This document shows positions 59,719-64,000 of a DNA stretch of 64,000 nucleotides, in pieces. The stretch lies in assembly GCF_002885975.1 (NCBI RefSeq), contig NZ_POSP01000001.1:124001-188000 (forward strand). The letters are read 5' to 3'. A model generated the notes under the pieces. It searched no databases. It was not told the DNA's origin and was given only the letters and a program-made list of their open reading frames with translations. How positions within the stretch are numbered: position 1 is the first letter of the stretch; every line of letters starts with the position of its first letter. The position numbers and the translations under genes were made by a program. The stretch is from Paucibacter aquatile. GTDB taxonomy: Bacteria; Pseudomonadota; Gammaproteobacteria; Burkholderiales; Burkholderiaceae_C.

Positions 59719-59752
59719 AAACCGCCGGGTCCACCACCCGGCGGTTTTTTTT
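59719..59752 (+). terminator. attenuator terminator in front of aroG
   Basis: 12-bp stem AAACCGCCGGGT/ACCCGGCGGTTT, loop CCACC, followed by a run of eight T. It lies 57 nt before the aroG ATG. Its 5' arm can instead pair with 59654-59660 in the leader ORF, giving a competing antiterminator. Confidence 0.95.
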
Positions 59753-59808
59753 CGTCTCTTGAGCCGCGCTGCATCGAACACAGACCACGGAAAGTGAGAG
59801 TCACGCCC

Positions 59809-60936
59809 ATGAATGCCAAGTCCGCCAAACCGGAGATTCAGGCTGAACGCTGGTACTCGCAAGAGGACAAGACCAGCGCGACCGATGACGAGCGCATCGT
59901 CGACATCACGCCGCTGCCGCCGCCGGAGCACTTGATCCGTTTCTTCCCGATCCGCGGCACGCCGATGGAGCAGCTGATCGCCGGCACGCGCCAGAGCATC
60001 CGCAAGATCATGCAGCGCAAGGATGACCGCCTGCTGGTCATCATCGGCCCCTGCTCCATCCACGACCCGGCCGCGGCGCTGGAGTACGCGCGCCGCCTGT
60101 TGCTCGAGCGCGAGAAGTACGCCGACACGCTGGAGATCGTCATGCGCGTCTACTTCGAGAAGCCGCGCACCACGGTGGGCTGGAAGGGCTTGATCAACGA
60201 CCCCTACCTCGACGAGAGCTACCGCATCGACGAAGGCCTGCGCATCGCCCGCCAGCTGCTGCTGGAGATCAACCGCCTGGGCGTGCCGGCCGGCTCGGAG
60301 TTCCTCGACGTGATCTCGCCCCAGTACATCGGCGACCTGATCTCCTGGGGCGCCATCGGCGCACGCACGACCGAGAGCCAGGTGCACCGCGAGCTGGCCT
60401 CGGGTCTTTCAGCACCGATCGGTTTCAAGAACGGCACCGACGGAAATATCAAGATCGCCACCGACGCCATCCAGGCGGCCGCCCGCGGCCACCATTTCCT
60501 CTCGGTGCACAAGAACGGCCAGGTCGCCATCGTCGAGACCAAGGGCAACAAGGACTGCCATGTGATCCTGCGCGGTGGCAAGGCGCCCAATTACGACGCC
60601 GAGAACGTGGCTGCTGCCTGCAAGGACCTGGCCGCCTCCAAGCTGGACACCACGTTGATGGTGGACTGCTCGCATGCCAACAGCTCCAAGCAGCACCTGC
60701 GTCAGCTCGAAGTGGCGCGCGATGTGGCGGCGCAGATCCGCGCCGGCAGCCAGAGCATCTTCGGCGTGATGGTGGAAAGCCATCTCCACGACGGCGCCCA
60801 GAAGTTCACGCCGGGCAAAGACGATGCCCGCAAGCTTGAGTACGGCAAGAGCATCACCGACGCCTGCCTGGGCTGGGACGATTCGATCGAGGTGCTGGAG
60901 GTGCTCAGCGCTGCGGTGAAGGCGGCGCGCGCGTGA
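59809..60936 (+). CDS. aroG: 3-deoxy-7-phosphoheptulonate (DAHP) synthase, AroF/G/H family
   Basis: 375 residues from the ATG at 59809. Type I DAHP synthase: LLVIIGPCSIHDPAAALEYA, MRVYFEKPRTTVGWKGLINDP, GARTTESQVHRELASGLS, GFKNGTDGN and MVDCSHANSSK with the metal-binding Cys and His. It catalyses the first step of aromatic amino acid synthesis. It is preceded by an aromatic-codon attenuator, so its expression is predicted to rise when Phe/Tyr/Trp tRNA charging falls. A hairpin follows at 60954-60982. Confidence 0.95.
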   Translation: MNAKSAKPEIQAERWYSQEDKTSATDDERIVDITPLPPPEHLIRFFPIRGTPMEQLIAGTRQSIRKIMQRKDDRLLVIIGPCSIHDPAAALEYARRLLLEREKYADTLEIVMRVYFEKPRTTVGWKGLINDPYLDESYRIDEGLRIARQLLLEINRLGVPAGSEFLDVISPQYIGDLISWGAIGARTTESQVHRELASGLSAPIGFKNGTDGNIKIATDAIQAAARGHHFLSVHKNGQVAIVETKGNKDCHVILRGGKAPNYDAENVAAACKDLAASKLDTTLMVDCSHANSSKQHLRQLEVARDVAAQIRAGSQSIFGVMVESHLHDGAQKFTPGKDDARKLEYGKSITDACLGWDDSIEVLEVLSAAVKAARA

Positions 60937-60953
60937 TTTGAGTCCCTGCCCGG

Positions 60954-60982
60954 CGGCCCGGTTCTGAGCCAGAATCGGGCCG
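60954..60982 (+). terminator. hairpin downstream of aroG
   Basis: CGGCCCG, one mismatch, TTCTG, loop AGC, CAGAA, mismatch, CGGGCCG: 12 bp of stem, 18 nt after the aroG stop, followed only by TTCC. It is a plausible but weak intrinsic terminator. Confidence 0.6.
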
Positions 60983-61004
60983 TTCCAGCCCCGAAAGGCC
61001 CGCG

Positions 61005-61316
61005 ATGCGCAGTGAAGTGAAGGTCGTGTTCAGCCCGCTCCAGCAGTTCGATCTGGTGGTGGATGCCGAGGAAGTCTTGAGCTTTGAGGCCGCCCGCAAG
61101 TGGCTGGATGAGCAGTACGTCAAGAACGAGTGCGAGCCCATGCGCGGCTCGGGCAAGGTCTTGCTGGCCGACAAGATTCTCGGCGTGGCCGCGGCCGTGG
61201 GCCCGGCGGCCTTTAGCGACCCGGCCTGGGCCATGGACTACGCCCGTGCCACCAGCGGGGCCTTGAGCAAGGCCTTGCTCAAGGTCGACGTGGCCAAGCG
61301 CACGCTGTCTTACTGA
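61005..61316 (+). CDS. conserved hypothetical protein
   Basis: 103 residues, acidic to neutral, with no signal peptide. Blocks KVVFSPLQQFDLVVDAEEVLSFEAARKWLDEQY and ALSKALLKVDVAKRTLSY look conserved in Burkholderiales, but I know no function. It lies 68 bp after aroG and overlaps the end of the TRIC-type gene by 7 bp. Confidence 0.75.
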   Translation: MRSEVKVVFSPLQQFDLVVDAEEVLSFEAARKWLDEQYVKNECEPMRGSGKVLLADKILGVAAAVGPAAFSDPAWAMDYARATSGALSKALLKVDVAKRTLSY

Positions 61317-61978
61317 AGCTGCGGCGCCGGCAGCTGCCAGCCCAGCTGCAGTGAAGCCAGGCGCAGCGCCGCCACCACCAGCATGCCGCTGAAGAAGGCG
61401 ATCTGGCGCGGCAGGCCCAGGGCCCGCAGCAGCAGATAGGCCGCAATGCCGCCGATGGCCGCGCTGGCGTAGATGTCCCGGCGCAGCAGCAGGGGCACCT
61501 GGCCGGTCAGCAGATCACGCAGCACACCGCCGCCGCTGGCGGTGATGGTGCCCAGCAGCACCACGACCAGACGTGGCTTGCCGGCCTCTTCGGCGATTTC
61601 GGCGCCGCACAAGGCGAACAAGGCCAGGCCCAGGGTGTCGGCCAGCACCAGGGCGACATGGCCGCTGGCCAGGGCCTGGCTCCAGCGGCTGGCGGCCAGG
61701 GCGGTCAGCAGGGCGGTGAGGCCGATCACCTTGATGTAGCGCGTGTCCGTCATCCAGAAAATGGGGTGGCGACCGAGCAGCAGGTCGCGCAGGGTGCCGC
61801 CGCCGATGGCGGTGATGGCGGCCAGCACCAGCACGCCGAACAGGTCCAGCCCGGCCTGCATGGCGGCCAGGGCGCCGCTGCTGGCGAACACGGCCACGCC
61901 TGCGAGATCCATCCAGTACAGGATGGCGCGGGCGCGCGGGGTCAGGGATTCTTTGTCGTCGGCAGCAGCGGGATTCAT
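61310..61978 (-). CDS. TRIC/YicG-type (UPF0126) cation channel protein
   Basis: 222 residues from the ATG at 61978. Two similar halves each contain ITAIGGGTLRDLLLG and ITASGGGVLRDLLTG, the hallmark duplicated glycine motif of prokaryotic TRIC channels, within seven membrane helices. It probably conducts K+/Na+ or serves another transport role. It converges with the hypothetical gene at 61005. Confidence 0.9.
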   Translation of the reverse strand: MNPAAADDKESLTPRARAILYWMDLAGVAVFASSGALAAMQAGLDLFGVLVLAAITAIGGGTLRDLLLGRHPIFWMTDTRYIKVIGLTALLTALAASRWSQALASGHVALVLADTLGLALFALCGAEIAEEAGKPRLVVVLLGTITASGGGVLRDLLTGQVPLLLRRDIYASAAIGGIAAYLLLRALGLPRQIAFFSGMLVVAALRLASLQLGWQLPAPQLQ

Positions 61979-62034
61979 GGGGCCGGATTTTCGCAGCCCC
62001 ACCCGGCCGCCCGGCAAAACTTGCAGCCCGGGCT

Positions 62035-62062
62035 CTTGAAGCCCCGGGCTGCGTCCCCACAT
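62035..62062 (+). promoter_or_regulatory. sigma-32 heat-shock promoter of htpG
   Basis: CTTGAA (62035-62040), 14 nt, then CCCCACAT (62055-62062), one base from the consensus CCCCATNT. The -35 is the centre of a perfect 10-bp inverted repeat GCAGCCCGGG/CCCGGGCTGC at 62023-62052. Transcription would start about 80 nt before the htpG ATG. Confidence 0.85.
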
Positions 62063-62148
62063 CCCGCTCACCAGCGCGGGCGGCAAGCCGTTCCGCGCCC
62101 ATCGTCTTTTTGTTTGTCTTTTGTTTTTCAAAGATCCACGGGCACGCC

Positions 62149-64000
62149 ATGACACAAAAACAAACCCATGCCTTCCAGGCCGAGGTCAAGCAGATCCTGC
62201 ACCTCGTCACCCATTCGCTGTATTCCAACAAGGAGATCTTCCTGCGCGAGCTGGTCTCCAATGCCTCGGACGCCTGCGACAAGCTGCGCTTCGAGGCGCT
62301 GGACCATGCCGAGCTCTTCGAGGACACGCCGAACCTGGAAGTTCGGGTCTCGTTTGACGAGGCTGCCCGCACCGTCACCATCAGCGACAACGGCATCGGC
62401 ATGAGCGCCGAGGAAGCCATCGCCCACCTGGGCACCATCGCCAAGAGTGGCACGCGCGAGTTCATGGCCAAGCTGGAGGGCGACCAGAAGAAGGATGCCA
62501 ACCTGATCGGCCAGTTCGGCGTGGGCTTCTACTCGGGCTTCATCGTCGCCGACCGCATCACCGTCGAAACCCGTCGCGCCGGCCTGAAGGCCGAAGAGGG
62601 CGTGCGCTGGACGTCGGAAGGCACGGGCGACTACGAGGTGGAGACCGTCACCAAGGCCGGCCGCGGCACCGATGTGATCCTGCATCTGCGCGAGGGCGAG
62701 GATGAGTTCCTCAAGACCTGGCGCCTGAAGTCGGTCATCAGCAAGTACTCCGACCACATCTCCCTGCCCATCCTGATGAGGAAGGAAGAGTGGGACGCCG
62801 AGGCCGCCAAACAGGTGCTCAAGGACGAGTGGGAGTCGGTCAACAAGGCCTCGGCCCTGTGGTCGCGCTCCAAGAGCGAGATCACGCAAGAGCAGTACGA
62901 CGAGTTCTACAAGCAGATCAGCTACGACACCGAGGCGCCGCTGGCCCACACCCACAACCGCGTGGAAGGCCGCAGCGAGTACACCCAGCTGCTCTACATC
63001 CCCAAGAAGGCGCCGTTTGACCTGTGGAACCGCGACAAGCGCGGTGGCGTCAAGCTCTACGTCAAGCGCGTCTTCATCATGGATGACGCCGAGGCGTTGA
63101 TGCCGGTCTATCTGCGCTTCGTCAAGGGCGTGATCGACTCGGCCGACCTGCCGCTCAACGTCAGCCGTGAGCTGCTGCAGGAAAGCCGCGATGTGAAGGC
63201 CATCCGCGAGGGTTCGACCAAGCGTGTGCTGGGCATGCTGGAATCGCTGGCCGACAGCGAGGATGCAGCCGATCGCGCCAAGTACGCCGATTTCTGGAAG
63301 GACTTCGGCCAGGTGCTCAAGGAAGGCATCGGCGAAGACCACCAGAACCAGGAGCGCCTGGCCAAGCTGCTGCGCTTCGCCTCCACCCAGGCCGACGAAG
63401 GCGTGTCCCTGGCCGACTACCTGAAGCGCGCCAAGGAAGACCAGGAGGCGATTTACTACATCACCGCCGACAGCTTGAGCGCCGCCAAGAACAGCCCGCA
63501 GCTGGAGATCTTCCGCAAGAAGGGCATCGAGGTGCTGCTGCTGACCGATCGTGTGGACGAGTGGATGCTCTCCCACCTGTTCGAGTTCGAAGGCAAGCCG
63601 CTGCAATCGGTGGCCAAGGGCGCCATCGACCTGGGCAAGTTGCAGGACGAAGAGGAAAAGAAGAAGGCCGAGGAAGCCGCCGAAACCTTCAAGCCCCTGC
63701 TGGACCGCCTGAAGGAAGCGCTGAAGGCCCGTGCCAAGGATGTGCGCGTGTCCACCCGTCTGGTCGATTCGCCCGCCTGCATCGTGGTGGAAGAGGGCGA
63801 TATGAGCGGCCATCTGGCCCGCCTGCTCAAGCAAGCCGGTCAAGCCGCGCCCACCTCGCTGCCGACCCTGGAGATCAACGCCGAGCACGTCCTGATCAAG
63901 AAGCTGGACGGCGCCGCCCAGTTCGACGATCTGGCCCAGGTGATCTTCGACCAGGCCGTGCTGGCCGAGGGCGGTCATCTGGAGGACCCGGCCGCTTACG
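62149..64000 (+). CDS. htpG: molecular chaperone HtpG (Hsp90), C-terminus cut by window end
   Basis: 617 codons are visible without a stop; the family length of about 625-640 means only a short tail is missing. The N-terminal ATPase has MTQKQTHAFQAEVKQILHL, LRELVSNASDACDKLR, SDNGIGM and GQFGVGFYSGFIVADR; the middle domain has LPLNVSRELLQESRDV. It assists folding of client proteins after stress, under a sigma-32 promoter. The window ends at 64000. Confidence 0.97.
   Translation, partial: MTQKQTHAFQAEVKQILHLVTHSLYSNKEIFLRELVSNASDACDKLRFEALDHAELFEDTPNLEVRVSFDEAARTVTISDNGIGMSAEEAIAHLGTIAKSGTREFMAKLEGDQKKDANLIGQFGVGFYSGFIVADRITVETRRAGLKAEEGVRWTSEGTGDYEVETVTKAGRGTDVILHLREGEDEFLKTWRLKSVISKYSDHISLPILMRKEEWDAEAAKQVLKDEWESVNKASALWSRSKSEITQEQYDEFYKQISYDTEAPLAHTHNRVEGRSEYTQLLYIPKKAPFDLWNRDKRGGVKLYVKRVFIMDDAEALMPVYLRFVKGVIDSADLPLNVSRELLQESRDVKAIREGSTKRVLGMLESLADSEDAADRAKYADFWKDFGQVLKEGIGEDHQNQERLAKLLRFASTQADEGVSLADYLKRAKEDQEAIYYITADSLSAAKNSPQLEIFRKKGIEVLLLTDRVDEWMLSHLFEFEGKPLQSVAKGAIDLGKLQDEEEKKKAEEAAETFKPLLDRLKEALKARAKDVRVSTRLVDSPACIVVEEGDMSGHLARLLKQAGQAAPTSLPTLEINAEHVLIKKLDGAAQFDDLAQVIFDQAVLAEGGHLEDPAAY

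Noticed and set aside
62128..63978. A 616-codon open frame on the minus strand across htpG
   Set aside because: It is the antisense shadow of htpG; high-GC genes leave long open antisense frames. The plus-strand protein is clearly Hsp90.

Overview
The window is high-GC chromosomal DNA from a betaproteobacterium. Gene content and protein style point to Burkholderiales, most likely a Roseateles/Paucibacter/Pelomonas-type member of the Sphaerotilaceae; this is an inference from recognised families, not from a marker gene. There are no IS elements, phage genes, rRNA, tRNA or CRISPR arrays that I can see. Genes are packed tightly, and many neighbours overlap by 4 bases or are separated by 0-1 base.

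Layout. 1-2.9 kb: the start of an HlyD-type efflux adaptor with a consensus sigma-54 promoter and two upstream inverted-repeat activator sites, divergent from the sigma-54 response regulator and histidine kinase that probably act there. 2.9-5.2 kb: a membrane protein, an ASCH protein and a thioredoxin-like protein. 5.3-8.6 kb: a LexA-like box in front of a predicted MmcB-like nuclease and a Rad3/DinG-type Fe-S helicase carrying its own PD-(D/E)XK domain. 8.7-11.7 kb: NIPSNAP protein, LysR regulator, and a potassium channel with a C-terminal zinc ribbon. 11.7-17.8 kb: a TPP riboswitch followed by thiC-thiO-thiS-thiG-thiDE. 17.9-23.6 kb: TonB-domain protein, ArsR regulator, PEP-CTERM GDSL esterase, LysR/azoR/pirin, and a gene broken by an amber codon. 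23.7-27.5 kb: FRG-domain protein and a copper exporter with a divergent copper chaperone. 27.5-30.2 kb: a molybdenum hydroxylase (IorAB type). 30.5-34.1 kb: LytS/LytTR pair, DoxX, and a LivM permease without its partners. 34.2-41.7 kb: a large TonB-dependent receptor, small proteins, a peptide-amidase-like enzyme and a TonB-domain protein. 41.8-47.5 kb: two chemoreceptors and two c-type cytochromes. 47.6-52.1 kb: MocR regulator and PLP homeostasis protein divergent from pilT-pilU. 52.2-56.3 kb: a beta-hydroxyacid dehydrogenase and the conserved dolP-diaA-yraN/rsmI neighbourhood. 56.5-64 kb: DUF4188 protein/LysR, tldD, aroG behind an aromatic-codon attenuator, a TRIC-type channel, and htpG with a sigma-32 promoter.

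The most notable non-coding structures are the aroG leader peptide and attenuator (59602-59752), the LexA-like box in front of the nuclease-helicase pair, and dense runs of perfect inverted repeats at gene ends (34068-34253, 41133-41315, 50824-50889, 53119-53172). The thiamine locus, the sigma-54 locus, the htpG promoter and the aroG leader all show readable regulatory logic. The nuclease-helicase pair and the hairpin mosaics are the best candidates for undescribed biology.
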